Positions 1 through 7,614 of a stretch of 7,636 bases of DNA are shown here, piece after piece; positions within the stretch are counted from its first letter, which is position 1; each line of letters starts with the position of its first letter. A program made the translations under genes and the position numbers. The notes beneath the pieces were generated by a model. That model did not search any database. It saw only the letters and a program-made list of their open reading frames with translations, and was not told the DNA's origin. Where the stretch lies: NCBI GenBank assembly GCA_903856875.1, contig CAIODE010000464.1, forward strand, positions 1-7,636, written 5' to 3'. This DNA comes from an uncultured Burkholderiales bacterium. GTDB lineage: Bacteria; Pseudomonadota; Gammaproteobacteria; Burkholderiales; Burkholderiaceae_C.

Positions 1-1448
1 CTGAAGAGCACGCTCACGGGTTTGGACTTGTCCAATTTGCTCAAGGCCGCAACAAAGTCTTTGACTTGGTTGACCTCGATGTTGGCCATCGCCAAAATCA
101 CATCGCCTTCTCTCAGGCCTGCTCTGACAGCAGGCTCCATCAAGCTTTCGACTCTGACACCGCCCTTGATTTTCAGTTCTGTTTTTTGAGTCTCGGTCAA
201 ATCGGCAACCACCAATCCCAAGCCCTGCACAGAATTAGCAGCCTTCGGTTTTTCTTCAACTTCAACAGGTTTTTGGGCCACTTTTTCAGGTTCCAACTCA
301 GCAATCACAATGCTCAACTCTTTGCTTGCGCCGCGTCTGAAAATGGTCAGGGTACTTTTCGTTCCAGGCTTTGTATTGCCGACCAATCGGGGCAAATCAG
401 AAGACTTCTCAATCGGCTTGCCATCGATCTTGACGATCACATCGCCAGCCTCCAAGCCCGCTTTGTCGGCAGGCGCACCTGGCTCAATGCGGTTGATCAG
501 GGCGCCCTGCGCTTTGCCTAAACCAATTGATTCAGCAAGCTCTTTGGTCACCTGCTCAATTTGAACGCCAATGCGACCCCGGGTGACGCGACCATTGGCG
601 CGCAATTGCTCACTGACTCGCATGGCCTCGTCCATTGGAATGGCAAAAGAAATGCCCATGAATCCGCCAGAGCGAGAATAAATTTGACTGTTGATACCCA
701 CCACCTCGCCCCGCATGTTGATGAGGGGCCCACCTGAATTGCCAGGATTGATGGCGACATCAGTTTGGATAAAGGGCAAATAGTCACCAGTGTCACGCTG
801 CTTAGCGCTCACAATGCCAGCCGTGACGGAGTTATCAAGGCCGAATGGTGACCCAATGGCCATCACCCACTCACCGACTTTCAAGCGCGACACATCACCC
901 ACCTTCACGGCAGGAAGTCCCGTGGCTTGGATTTTGACAACCGCAACATCCGTGCGTTTATCAGCACCAATGATTCTGGCCTTGAACTCGCGTTTGTCTG
1001 TCAATGTCACGAGGACCTCATCTGCACCGTCAACCACATGGGCATTGGTCATGATGAAACCATCGGCTGTCAAAATAAATCCTGAACCGACACCCCTGGG
1101 TTGAGTCTCTTCGGGTGCTGGCGTTCTCCCTTGGCGAGGCGCTTGTCTGGGGGCATTGGGCGCATTGGGGGTGTTGGGCATTGGAATACCAAAGAATCGA
1201 CGGAACAATTCTTGGGTTTCCTCATCCATGCCCCCACCATTGGGGGTTTGGCTGCGAACTTTTTCCAGCGTGCGAATATTGACCACCGATGGGCCCACTT
1301 GTTCGACCAATTCCGTGAAGTCAGGCAAACCCTTGACGATGGTTTGCTGCGCAAGCGCATGAGTGGGTGCAAGCGCGATTGTGAGAAGTCCTAAAGACAA
1401 ACACAGGGAAAGCAGAACACTCAGCGATTTAAATTTCATCAGTCTCAT
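1..1448 (-). CDS. mucD: MucD/DegP (HtrA family) periplasmic serine protease, 3' end cut by window edge
   Basis: This is an HtrA-family protease and chaperone that degrades misfolded proteins in the periplasm. Translation from ATG at 1448 gives 482 residues before the window ends. The N-terminus is a Sec signal peptide: basic MRLMKFK, a leucine-rich core, then a likely cleavage after ALA near residue 34. A trypsin-like domain follows, with the triad His137 (in TNAHVV), Asp167 (in RTDVAV) and Ser238 (in NPGNSGGPL). PDZ1 spans about 291-378, a charged Pro/Glu/Lys linker about 379-404, and PDZ2 runs from about 405 to the edge. A Pro/Asn/Arg-rich stretch near residues 85-105 matches the flexible LA loop of DegP/DegQ proteins. 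Probably only 10-20 C-terminal residues are missing. An in-frame stop at 1452-1454 limits the start to ATG 1448 or the in-frame ATG at 1439; neither has an ideal ribosome binding site (GGGAG lies 12 bases before 1448). The gene begins 39 bases after the YgfX-like gene. It could be labelled degP or degQ; two PDZ domains and the position after fabF favour mucD. No frameshift is visible. Confidence 0.93.
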   Translation of the reverse strand, partial: MRLMKFKSLSVLLSLCLSLGLLTIALAPTHALAQQTIVKGLPDFTELVEQVGPSVVNIRTLEKVRSQTPNGGGMDEETQELFRRFFGIPMPNTPNAPNAPRQAPRQGRTPAPEETQPRGVGSGFILTADGFIMTNAHVVDGADEVLVTLTDKREFKARIIGADKRTDVAVVKIQATGLPAVKVGDVSRLKVGEWVMAIGSPFGLDNSVTAGIVSAKQRDTGDYLPFIQTDVAINPGNSGGPLINMRGEVVGINSQIYSRSGGFMGISFAIPMDEAMRVSEQLRANGRVTRGRIGVQIEQVTKELAESIGLGKAQGALINRIEPGAPADKAGLEAGDVIVKIDGKPIEKSSDLPRLVGNTKPGTKSTLTIFRRGASKELSIVIAELEPEKVAQKPVEVEEKPKAANSVQGLGLVVADLTETQKTELKIKGGVRVESLMEPAVRAGLREGDVILAMANIEVNQVKDFVAALSKLDKSKPVSVLF

Positions 1449-1487
1449 AAGCTACCCAAACTCCCATTTAATCTCTGCACAGAAAAC

Positions 1488-1922
1488 TCATTCGATTGAG
1501 GAATATACAGCGCAACGAAATCCATGCCAACGCTCAGGGAATGTTCGCTTTGCAACCCAAAACCACTGCGTGCGTGATGTTGAATTAAGCAAAGAGACAA
1601 ACAGATATTGCTGAAAATCCAAATGTACGCTGATTGCGTAACCGTCATGTAAATGAGGGTCAATGGGGGTCTGAATCTGCCACTCATGGCCATCCCAACA
1701 CAGCCAAGTTTTGGACGACTTGCTTTTTAAACTGTACACAGAATAAATCGTCAGCAACAGCCAGGTGCCGCACAGGCATGCCGCTCGCCACCCATCAAAC
1801 AGCTCAGCCAAAAGACTTGCAATGAGCGCCAGAAAAGACAGCATTGCTAGGCCAATGACCCAAAAAGCGTCCCAAAAAAAACGCCCCACCGGGTAATCGA
1901 CCGATGGGGCGTTTTGATTCAA
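1488..1922 (-). CDS. YgfX-like small inner-membrane protein (hypothetical)
   Basis: This 144-residue protein has two predicted membrane helices close together (about residues 15-41 and 45-64), then a Trp-rich cytoplasmic-type tail containing LCWDGHEWQ, VHLDFQQYLFV and WFWVAKR, ending RWHGFRCAVYSSIE. The two-helix hairpin plus W-rich tail, with a final R-AVYS motif, resembles the YgfX/CptA-like proteins found after fabF and before rpoE in many Burkholderiales. In E. coli, YgfX has been linked to cytoskeletal proteins and is encoded beside sdhE; whether this protein acts similarly is unknown. The longest reading starts at TTG (1922), only 5 bases after the fabF stop, with no ribosome binding site, so initiation would depend on re-initiation after fabF. 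Alternatives are GTG at 1889 or ATG at 1844, but the latter would remove most of the first helix. The YPVGR segment (residues 10-14) looks like the conserved start of relatives, which favours the TTG. An intrinsic terminator lies within codons 3-16. Confidence 0.75.
   Translation of the reverse strand: MNQNAPSVDYPVGRFFWDAFWVIGLAMLSFLALIASLLAELFDGWRAACLCGTWLLLTIYSVYSLKSKSSKTWLCWDGHEWQIQTPIDPHLHDGYAISVHLDFQQYLFVSLLNSTSRTQWFWVAKRTFPERWHGFRCAVYSSIE
1874..1911 (-). terminator. Intrinsic terminator of the fab operon, inside the start of the next gene
   Basis: On the minus strand, arm CGCCCCATCGG (1911-1901) pairs with CCGGTGGGGCG (1892-1882) as an 11-bp GC-rich stem with one G-U wobble, around an 8-base loop. 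It is followed at once by eight T residues (1881-1874). The hairpin begins 16 bases after the fabF stop codon. This is a textbook Rho-independent terminator for transcription leaving fabF. On the plus strand the same stem is followed by only four T, so it is weaker in that direction. It overlaps codons 3-16 of the YgfX-like gene, so read-through would be needed to transcribe that gene and mucD from the fab promoters. Confidence 0.85.
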
Positions 1923-1927
1923 AGGAA

Positions 1928-3172
1928 TTAGATCCGACGGAAAACCAAACTGCCATTGGTGCCGCCGAAACCGAAGTTATTTTTCAACGCGTATTCCATG
2001 TTGATGTCGCGTGCGGTGTTGGCACAATAATCCAAATCACATTCCGGATCTTGGTTGTCCAAGTTGATGGTGGGCGGCACTTTTTGATGGTGCAAAGCCA
2101 AGACTGTGAAAATACTCTCAATGCCACCTGCGCCTCCCAACAAGTGCCCCGTCATAGACTTGGTGGAGCTGATTAAAGTTTTCTTGGCGTGATCACCCAA
2201 GGCTGCTTTGATGGCATTGGTTTCATTCAAATCACCCAATGGGGTGGAGGTACCATGGGCGTTCAAGTAACCCACTTGGTCTGCATTGATGCCCGCATTG
2301 CGCATGGCTGACACCATGGCTCGACGAGGTCCGTCCATGCTGGGCGCAGTCATGTGACCCGCATCAGCGCTCATGCCATAGCCGCAAATTTCGGCGTAAA
2401 TTTTGGCACCGCGTGCTTTAGCGTGTTCGTATTCCTCGACCACCATCACACCCGCGCCTTCACCCAAGACAAAACCATCGCGGTCTTTGTCCCAAGGGCG
2501 GGATGCTGCTGCGGGATCGTCGTTGCGCGTAGACAAAGCGCGCATGGCTGCAAAGCCACCCAAGCCCAGCGGCGAAATGGTGGCTTCAGAGCCACCTGCC
2601 ACCACAACGTCTGCGTCACCATATTCAATCATGCGACTGGCTTCGCCAATGCAATGAAGGCCTGTGGTGCAAGCGGTGACAACGGCCAAGTTAGGGCCCT
2701 TGAAGCCAAAACGCATAGAGACATGACCCGCAATCATGTTGATGATGGAAGCAGGTACAAAGAAGGGAGAAATGCGGCGCGGGCCGCGCGCTGTGTACTC
2801 GACATGCGTTTGCTCAATCATGGGCAAACCGCCAATGCCAGAACCAATCACGCAAGCAATGCGTGTGGCCAATTCGTCGTCCAAGGCTTCACCCGTGGGC
2901 AAGCCAGCATCTGCTACGGCTTGTGCAGCGGCTGCGATACCGTAATGGATAAAGGAGTCCATCGTGCGCGCCTCTTTGGCGCTGATGTACTGCTCCAAAT
3001 TGAAACCCTTCACTTCACCTGCAATTCTGCAAGCGAAAGCTGAGGTGTCAAATTTGGAGATCAGGCCAATACCAGACTGACCTGCCAAGAGATTGGCCCA
3101 TGCCTCCGCAACCGTGTTTCCAACGGGGCTGATACATCCCAGGCCCGTAACAACAACGCGGCGACGGGTCAT
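1928..3172 (-). CDS. fabF: 3-oxoacyl-[acyl-carrier-protein] synthase II (KAS II)
   Basis: FabF is the cytosolic elongating condensing enzyme: it joins malonyl-ACP to acyl-ACP with loss of CO2, and in Proteobacteria it also makes cis-vaccenate from palmitoleate. The 414-residue product matches the family length. It has a thiolase fold with the Cys-His-His triad Cys168 (VVTACTTG), His306 ([11 protein letters not shown]) and His343 ([12 protein letters not shown]), Lys338, and the C-terminal gating loop GFGGTN at 401-406. The N-terminus [17 protein letters not shown] is typical. Start ATG at 3172 lies 6 bases after the acpP stop. The spacer has no strong ribosome binding site (only GAG touching the ATG), so translation is probably coupled to acpP. 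A strong terminator follows shortly after the TAA stop. fabB is the main alternative, but the acpP-fabF order and the C-terminal motifs favour FabF. Confidence 0.98.
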   Translation of the reverse strand: MTRRRVVVTGLGCISPVGNTVAEAWANLLAGQSGIGLISKFDTSAFACRIAGEVKGFNLEQYISAKEARTMDSFIHYGIAAAAQAVADAGLPTGEALDDELATRIACVIGSGIGGLPMIEQTHVEYTARGPRRISPFFVPASIINMIAGHVSMRFGFKGPNLAVVTACTTGLHCIGEASRMIEYGDADVVVAGGSEATISPLGLGGFAAMRALSTRNDDPAAASRPWDKDRDGFVLGEGAGVMVVEEYEHAKARGAKIYAEICGYGMSADAGHMTAPSMDGPRRAMVSAMRNAGINADQVGYLNAHGTSTPLGDLNETNAIKAALGDHAKKTLISSTKSMTGHLLGGAGGIESIFTVLALHHQKVPPTINLDNQDPECDLDYCANTARDINMEYALKNNFGFGGTNGSLVFRRI

Positions 3173-3178
3173 CTCAGA

Positions 3179-3448
<270 letters not shown>

Positions 3449-3451
3449 TTA

Positions 3452-4201
3452 TCAGGACATGTGCATGCCGCCATTGACATGCAATTCCTGACCCGTAACG
3501 TAAGCTGCCAGCGGACTGGCCAAATAGGACACTGCATGGGCAATATCCTCAGGTAAACCCAGTTTACCCAATGGAATTTGAGCCATCAGGGCTTGGTGCT
3601 GTGCCTCTGGCAAAGCGGCTGTCATGTCCGTGGCTATGAAGCCTGGCGCCACACAATTGACCGTGATGTTGCGACTGCCCAACTCTCGGGCCAAAGCGCG
3701 GGTCATACCGGCCACACCTGCCTTGGCAGCGGCGTAATTGGCTTGCCCTGGGTTGCCTGAGGCCCCCACCACGCTTGTAATGCTGATAATTCGGCCATAG
3801 CGCTGTTTCATCATGGGCCGAATGGCTGCGCGACTCATGCGAAAAACAGCCTTCAAATTGGTGTCCAAAACGGCATCCCAATCGTCGTCTTTCATTCGCA
3901 TGGCCAATGTGTCACGCGTAATGCCAGCGTTATTGACCAAAACATGCAAGCCGCCTTGAGATTTGACGATGTCATCGATCAGCGCTTCGCCTGCGCCAGC
4001 GTCATTGACATTCAAATTGGCACCACGGCAGCCCGAATAGGCAGCCAAGGCATCAGAAATACGGGCTGCGCCATCGTCTGTGGTGGCCGTGCCAATCACT
4101 TTTAAGCCTTTTTTGGCCAATTCCAGTGCAATGGCAGCGCCAATCCCCCTAGAAGCACCAGTGACCAGTGCAACTTGTCCTTTGAATTCTGTCGTTGTCA
4201 T
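3452..4201 (-). CDS. fabG: 3-oxoacyl-[acyl-carrier-protein] reductase
   Basis: FabG performs the first reduction of each elongation cycle, turning 3-oxoacyl-ACP into (R)-3-hydroxyacyl-ACP with NADPH in the cytosol. The 249-residue product is a classical short-chain dehydrogenase: cofactor-binding TGASRGIG at 14-21, NNAG at 90-93, Asn115, and the catalytic Ser143, Tyr156 and Lys160 (YAAAK). The ending VTGQELHVNGGMHMS is the typical FabG C-terminus. Start ATG 4201 overlaps the fabD stop by 4 bases (ATGA). A strong AAGGAG (4214-4209) with 7-base spacing lies in the last fabD codons, so both coupling and an independent ribosome binding site support this start. The stop precedes acpP by 36 bases. 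No missing residues are seen. Confidence 0.98.
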   Translation of the reverse strand: MTTTEFKGQVALVTGASRGIGAAIALELAKKGLKVIGTATTDDGAARISDALAAYSGCRGANLNVNDAGAGEALIDDIVKSQGGLHVLVNNAGITRDTLAMRMKDDDWDAVLDTNLKAVFRMSRAAIRPMMKQRYGRIISITSVVGASGNPGQANYAAAKAGVAGMTRALARELGSRNITVNCVAPGFIATDMTAALPEAQHQALMAQIPLGKLGLPEDIAHAVSYLASPLAAYVTGQELHVNGGMHMS

Positions 4202-5148
4202 GGCAATGCTCCTTTGGCTTCTGCCAAGGAGGCAGGGTCGAACACGGGCAGCCCTGTCATGTCAGCATCAATCCGCTTGACCATACCTGCCAAAACTTTG
4301 CCAGGACCACATTCAAGGACCATGGTGACGCCTTTGGCCTTGATGGCCTGAACACATTCAACCCAACGCACGGGGCCAAAGGCTTGGCGATAAAGAGCAT
4401 CGCGAATGCGATCGGCGTTGGTTTCAACAGCCACATCGATGTTGTTGACGACTTGAATTTGGGGCGCTGCAAATGTGGTAGCGGCCAGTTTTTCTTTCAA
4501 CTTTTCTGCTGCAGGTTGCATGAGACTGGAATGGAAAGGCGCTGAAACGGGCAAGTTCAAAGCACGCTTTGCGCCCATGGCTTTTAAAACTTCACACGCC
4601 TTTTCAACGGCAGCTTTGCTACCCGCAATCACAGTTTGAGCGGGATCGTTGAAATTCACAGCCTCGACGACTTCGCCGCTGTCAGAAGGGAAAGTGGCTT
4701 TTGCTTGCCCACACCCTTCAATGACTTTCGCAGCATCCATTCCCAGGATGGCGGCCATGGCACCCACACCCAATGCGACAGCATCTTGCATGGCGGCAGC
4801 ACGAAATCGAACCAGGGGCGCTGCCTGCGCCAAGGTCAAAACACCAGCAGCCACAAGCGCAGAATACTCACCCAAGGAATGGCCTGCAACCACAGCAGGT
4901 TGAGCACCGCCTTCAGCCAACCAAGCACGATAGGCTGCAACGGCAGAAACCAACATGACAGGTTGCGTGTTGGTCGTTAAGGCTAAGGCTTCTTTAGGGC
5001 CAAGATGAATCAGCGCACCCAAGTCTTCACCCATCGCATCAGAAGCTTCTTTCAAAGTTTCTAGGACCGCCGGATGATCACCCCATGCGTCCAACATGCC
5101 CACCGATTGGGAGCCTTGACCGGGGAAAACGAAAGCAAATGAACTCAT
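4198..5148 (-). CDS. fabD: Malonyl-CoA:ACP transacylase
   Basis: FabD moves malonate from malonyl-CoA to holo-AcpP, giving malonyl-ACP for FabH and FabF. The 316-residue protein has the usual length. Visible motifs are FPGQGSQ near residue 8 (oxyanion-hole Gln), the nucleophile Ser91 in GHSLGEYSA, Arg116 in VRFRAAAM (malonate carboxylate contact), His206 in VSAPFHSSLM (catalytic), and the late ECGPGKVLAGM segment. Start ATG 5148 follows the fabH stop by 19 bases. The spacer lacks a good Shine-Dalgarno sequence, so translation probably depends partly on coupling. The stop overlaps the fabG ATG. The protein looks fully functional. Confidence 0.98.
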   Translation of the reverse strand: MSSFAFVFPGQGSQSVGMLDAWGDHPAVLETLKEASDAMGEDLGALIHLGPKEALALTTNTQPVMLVSAVAAYRAWLAEGGAQPAVVAGHSLGEYSALVAAGVLTLAQAAPLVRFRAAAMQDAVALGVGAMAAILGMDAAKVIEGCGQAKATFPSDSGEVVEAVNFNDPAQTVIAGSKAAVEKACEVLKAMGAKRALNLPVSAPFHSSLMQPAAEKLKEKLAATTFAAPQIQVVNNIDVAVETNADRIRDALYRQAFGPVRWVECVQAIKAKGVTMVLECGPGKVLAGMVKRIDADMTGLPVFDPASLAEAKGALP

Positions 5149-5167
5149 GATTTCAAATCAGAATGGG

Positions 5168-6145
5168 TCAATATTTTAAGAGGACCGAACCCCAAGTAAA
5201 TCCACCCCCAACGCCTTCAAGCATCAGGGTTTGGCCTTTGGTAATTTGCCCAGAACGTACGCCGTGGTCAAGCGCCAAGGGAATAGAAGCAGCAGATGTA
5301 TTGCCATGTTGATCAACTGTGACAATGACTTTGTCCATTGACATTTTGAGTTTTCGCGCAGTGCTTTGCATGATGCGAATATTGGCCTGATGGGGCACTA
5401 ACCAATCGATGTCACTGGCGTTCAAACCAGCTTTGCTCAAAGATGCAAGGGCTGTTTCTTCAAGAACGCCAACAGCCAGTTTGAAAACGGCTTGTCCATC
5501 CATTTTCAAAACAGGATCACCCAAAATAGCGCCACCCGATACGTGACCCGGTACGCACAAAAGTTCTGAATATTTGCCATCTGCGTGAATGTCGGTGGCC
5601 AAAATGCCTGGCGTGCTGGAAGCCTCCAACACAACTGCGCCAGCACCATCGCCAAACAACACGCAGGTGGTTCGGTCTTTGAAATCAAGGATGCGGCTAA
5701 AGACTTCAGCACCGATGACCAAGGCTCGTTTGGCCGTACCAGTTTTAATCATGGCATCTGCCACAGTCATGGCATAGATGAACCCGCTGCAAACCGCTTG
5801 CACATCAAAAACGGGGCATCCGACAATGCCTAATTTGCTTTGAAGCAAGGCGGCTGTGGATGGGAACACCATGTCTGGGGTTGAAGTAGCCACAATGATC
5901 AGATCAATTTCTGAGGACTGGCAACCAGCTGCCTGCATGGCACGCTGGGCTGCTTCGAACCCTAAATCACTGCTGCCAACGCCTGGGTCGACAAAATGGC
6001 GGGCGCGAATGCCTGTTCGTTCGACGATCCAATCGTCAGAGCTTTCGACGCCCTGTGCCGCCAATTCGGCAACCAGGTCAGCATTGGTCAGTTTTCGTGG
6101 CGGCAAATAGCTGCCTGTGCCAGAAATACGAGAATAAATGGTCAT
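5168..6145 (-). CDS. fabH: 3-oxoacyl-[acyl-carrier-protein] synthase III (KAS III)
   Basis: FabH starts fatty-acid synthesis by condensing acetyl-CoA with malonyl-ACP to acetoacetyl-ACP. The 325-residue product has the normal length and the Cys-His-Asn triad: Cys119 (DVQAVCSGF), His252 (PHQAN) and Asn282 (HGNTSAAS). PHQANIRI at 251-258 forms part of the ACP docking region. The C-terminal [10 protein letters not shown] loop is conserved. Start ATG 6145 overlaps the plsX stop by 4 bases (ATGA), and no Shine-Dalgarno sequence precedes it, so initiation is most likely coupled to plsX termination. The other possibility, a KAS III paralogue for secondary metabolism, is unlikely in this cluster. Confidence 0.98.
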   Translation of the reverse strand: MTIYSRISGTGSYLPPRKLTNADLVAELAAQGVESSDDWIVERTGIRARHFVDPGVGSSDLGFEAAQRAMQAAGCQSSEIDLIIVATSTPDMVFPSTAALLQSKLGIVGCPVFDVQAVCSGFIYAMTVADAMIKTGTAKRALVIGAEVFSRILDFKDRTTCVLFGDGAGAVVLEASSTPGILATDIHADGKYSELLCVPGHVSGGAILGDPVLKMDGQAVFKLAVGVLEETALASLSKAGLNASDIDWLVPHQANIRIMQSTARKLKMSMDKVIVTVDQHGNTSAASIPLALDHGVRSGQITKGQTLMLEGVGGGFTWGSVLLKY

Positions 6146-7209
6146 TCGAGAGCGGACGAGTTGGCTGAATTTTCAGCAAGCCCTTGTGCATTCAACAAAG
6201 GGGCTGCATGTGCAATTCGAGCAGCAACGCGGCTAAGCAGTTGATGTCTGGCAGCATCATACGCTCGGTTCAAGGCGACTCCGAACGCCAACTCATCTGC
6301 CGAGCCATGGCTTTTGAAAACCAAGCCGCGCAAGCCCAACAGCGCCGCGCCATTGTATCGGCGATGATCAACTCTGTTTTTAAATGAATTTAGAACAGGA
6401 TAAGCAAAGATAGCAGCAATTTTGGTGAAAATGTTGCGAGAAAACTCTGATTTCAGAAATCCACCCATCATGGTTGCCAAGCCTTCGCTGGCCTTCAGCG
6501 CCACATTCCCAACAAAGCCATCGCAGACCACAATATCGACAGTTCCCTTGAAAATGTCATTGCCTTCGACATTGCCATAAAAATTCAAATCGCCGGAGTT
6601 ACCAGCAGATCGCAGCAATTCACCGGTTTTTTTGATGATTTCGTTGCCTTTGATGGCTTCTTCGCCAATATTTAACAAGCCAACGCTTGGGCTTTCATTG
6701 TCTTGCAAGACAGAAACCAATGCCGAACCCATGACTGCAAACTGCAAAAGATGCTCAGGTGAGCAATCAACATTGGCACCCAAATCCAGCATGGTGGTAC
6801 CACCGCCTTTGAAATTGGGCATTTGCCCCGCAATGGCCGGGCGGTCAATGCCATCCATGGTTTTAAGAACATAACGCGCAATGGCCATCAATGCGCCGGT
6901 ATTTCCAGCCGAAACCGCAGCATCAACTTGACCCGACTTAACCAACTCAATGGCCACACGCATGGAAGAGTCTTTTTTTCTGCGCAGAGCCACCTCAACC
7001 GGGTCATCCATCCCGACCACCTCAGTGGCTACAACGATGACGGCACGTTCATGCTGAAAAGAAGAAAGTGAGTCTGCCTGCCCTACCAATTGCAAGCGAG
7101 CTTGAGGATGTGTGTCTAGAAAAAGACGGCAAGCGGGCAGCGTGACGCTTGGCCCGTGATCTCCCCCCATGCAATCTACAGCAAGGGTGAAAAATTCTTT
7201 GGATGACAT
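6142..7209 (-). CDS. plsX: Phosphate acyltransferase PlsX (acyl-ACP:phosphate)
   Basis: PlsX converts acyl-ACP and phosphate into acyl-phosphate, which PlsY uses to acylate glycerol-3-phosphate; it is a peripheral membrane enzyme linking fatty-acid and phospholipid synthesis. Family motifs are clear: [11 protein letters not shown] near the N-terminus, SAGNTGALM about residue 100, [14 protein letters not shown] about 177, [14 protein letters not shown] about 230 and [10 protein letters not shown] about 296. I chose ATG 7209 (355 residues), which puts the conserved AVDCMGGD close to the start as in relatives. A GTG at 7224 would add five residues; neither start has a Shine-Dalgarno sequence. 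The last 20 or so residues ([18 protein letters not shown]) form a low-complexity tail after the conserved fold. The stop overlaps the fabH ATG. A strong hairpin lies between rpmF and this gene. Confidence 0.96.
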   Translation of the reverse strand: MSSKEFFTLAVDCMGGDHGPSVTLPACRLFLDTHPQARLQLVGQADSLSSFQHERAVIVVATEVVGMDDPVEVALRRKKDSSMRVAIELVKSGQVDAAVSAGNTGALMAIARYVLKTMDGIDRPAIAGQMPNFKGGGTTMLDLGANVDCSPEHLLQFAVMGSALVSVLQDNESPSVGLLNIGEEAIKGNEIIKKTGELLRSAGNSGDLNFYGNVEGNDIFKGTVDIVVCDGFVGNVALKASEGLATMMGGFLKSEFSRNIFTKIAAIFAYPVLNSFKNRVDHRRYNGAALLGLRGLVFKSHGSADELAFGVALNRAYDAARHQLLSRVAARIAHAAPLLNAQGLAENSANSSALE

Positions 7210-7232
7210 GTTGTCAATAGACACAAATACAA

Positions 7233-7267
7233 AGGCCCGAGGCTACCTTGAATGTAGCATCGGGCCT
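7233..7267 (-). terminator. Hairpin between rpmF and plsX, probable attenuator or partial terminator
   Basis: On the minus strand, AGGCCCGA (7267-7260) pairs with TCGGGCCT (7240-7233) as 8 bp. After one mismatch, GCTAC (7258-7254) pairs with GTAGC (7246-7242) around a 7-base loop. The stem ends in a T-rich but interrupted tail (TTTGTATTTGTG). The stable stem with an imperfect T-tract suggests partial termination after rpmF, which would let the cell make more L32 message than plsX-fab message, or an mRNA-stabilising 3' end. It begins 16 bases after the rpmF stop and ends 8 bases before the GTG alternative start of plsX. Confidence 0.65.
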
Positions 7268-7283
7268 GTATTTCAAGCGTCAA

Positions 7284-7466
7284 TTAGGCTTCTGATTTGT
7301 TCTTCAGAACTTGGCGGCCACGGTAAAAACCGTTGGGGCTGATGTGGTGACGCAAATGTGTTTCGCCAGTCGTTGGCTCGACTGCGATACCAGGCACATT
7401 GAGGGCATTGTGCGAACGATGCATGCCACGCTTAGAAGGTGACTTTTTATTTTGTTGAACAGCCAT
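7284..7466 (-). CDS. rpmF: 50S ribosomal protein L32
   Basis: L32 is a small basic protein of the large ribosomal subunit. The 60-residue product begins [20 protein letters not shown] and contains [20 protein letters not shown], both diagnostic of the family. It has no cysteines, so it is the zinc-free form usual in Beta- and Gammaproteobacteria. Start ATG 7466 is fixed by AAGGAG (7477-7472) with a 5-base spacing. Placement just before plsX is the conserved proteobacterial order. In E. coli yceD precedes rpmF; here no yceD coding sequence is recognisable in the 170 bases upstream, and any such gene would lie beyond the window. Confidence 0.98.
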   Translation of the reverse strand: MAVQQNKKSPSKRGMHRSHNALNVPGIAVEPTTGETHLRHHISPNGFYRGRQVLKNKSEA

Positions 7467-7471
7467 GATGG

Positions 7472-7477
7472 CTCCTT
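7472..7477 (-). promoter_or_regulatory. rpmF ribosome binding site
   Basis: AAGGAG on the minus strand, 5 bases before the rpmF ATG. It is one of the two strongest Shine-Dalgarno sequences in the window (the other precedes fabG) and fixes the rpmF start. Confidence 0.85.
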
Positions 7478-7608
7478 GGATGCGTTGGAAGCAGCGTTGT
7501 TGAAGATCAGGACAAAGTGTCCTTTTCTGGCCAAGCGCAAAAAGCGCAACGCGGCTTAGGGTTAAACAGTGAATGAACTAACGCGCCCTCACAGGCACGA
7601 AGCCGCTG

Positions 7609-7614
7609 ATTATA
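7609..7614 (-). promoter_or_regulatory. Probable -10 box of a sigma-70 promoter for rpmF-plsX-fab
   Basis: A perfect TATAAT on the minus strand about 140 bases upstream of the rpmF ATG, in a non-coding stretch. At 16-18 base spacing the -35 hexamer would fall at or across the right edge of the window, so it cannot be judged fully. The visible TTGGGC is only 13 bases away, too close for a normal -35. This is the best promoter candidate I see for the cluster. Confidence 0.5.

Noticed and set aside
66..521. 151-residue open frame on the plus strand
   Set aside because: It is antisense to the PDZ region of mucD, starts at a non-ATG codon and has no family resemblance, so it is a shadow frame.
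1437..1439. Alternative mucD start at the second in-frame ATG
   Set aside because: It would shorten the signal peptide by only three residues, and its distance from the GGGAG and GGGTAG elements is worse than for 1448. It cannot be excluded, but 1448 is the better choice.
2354..3043. 229-residue open frame on the plus strand, antisense to fabF
   Set aside because: It lies entirely opposite fabF, whose protein is unambiguous. The translation is rich in Ala, Arg, Cys and His with no recognisable domain, as expected from the reverse complement of a biased coding sequence, and I see no ribosome binding site or promoter for it.
7304..7549. 81-residue minus-strand frame crossing the rpmF start region
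   Set aside because: It overlaps most of rpmF in another frame, begins at TTG with no ribosome binding site and resembles no known protein. rpmF is certain, so this is a shadow.
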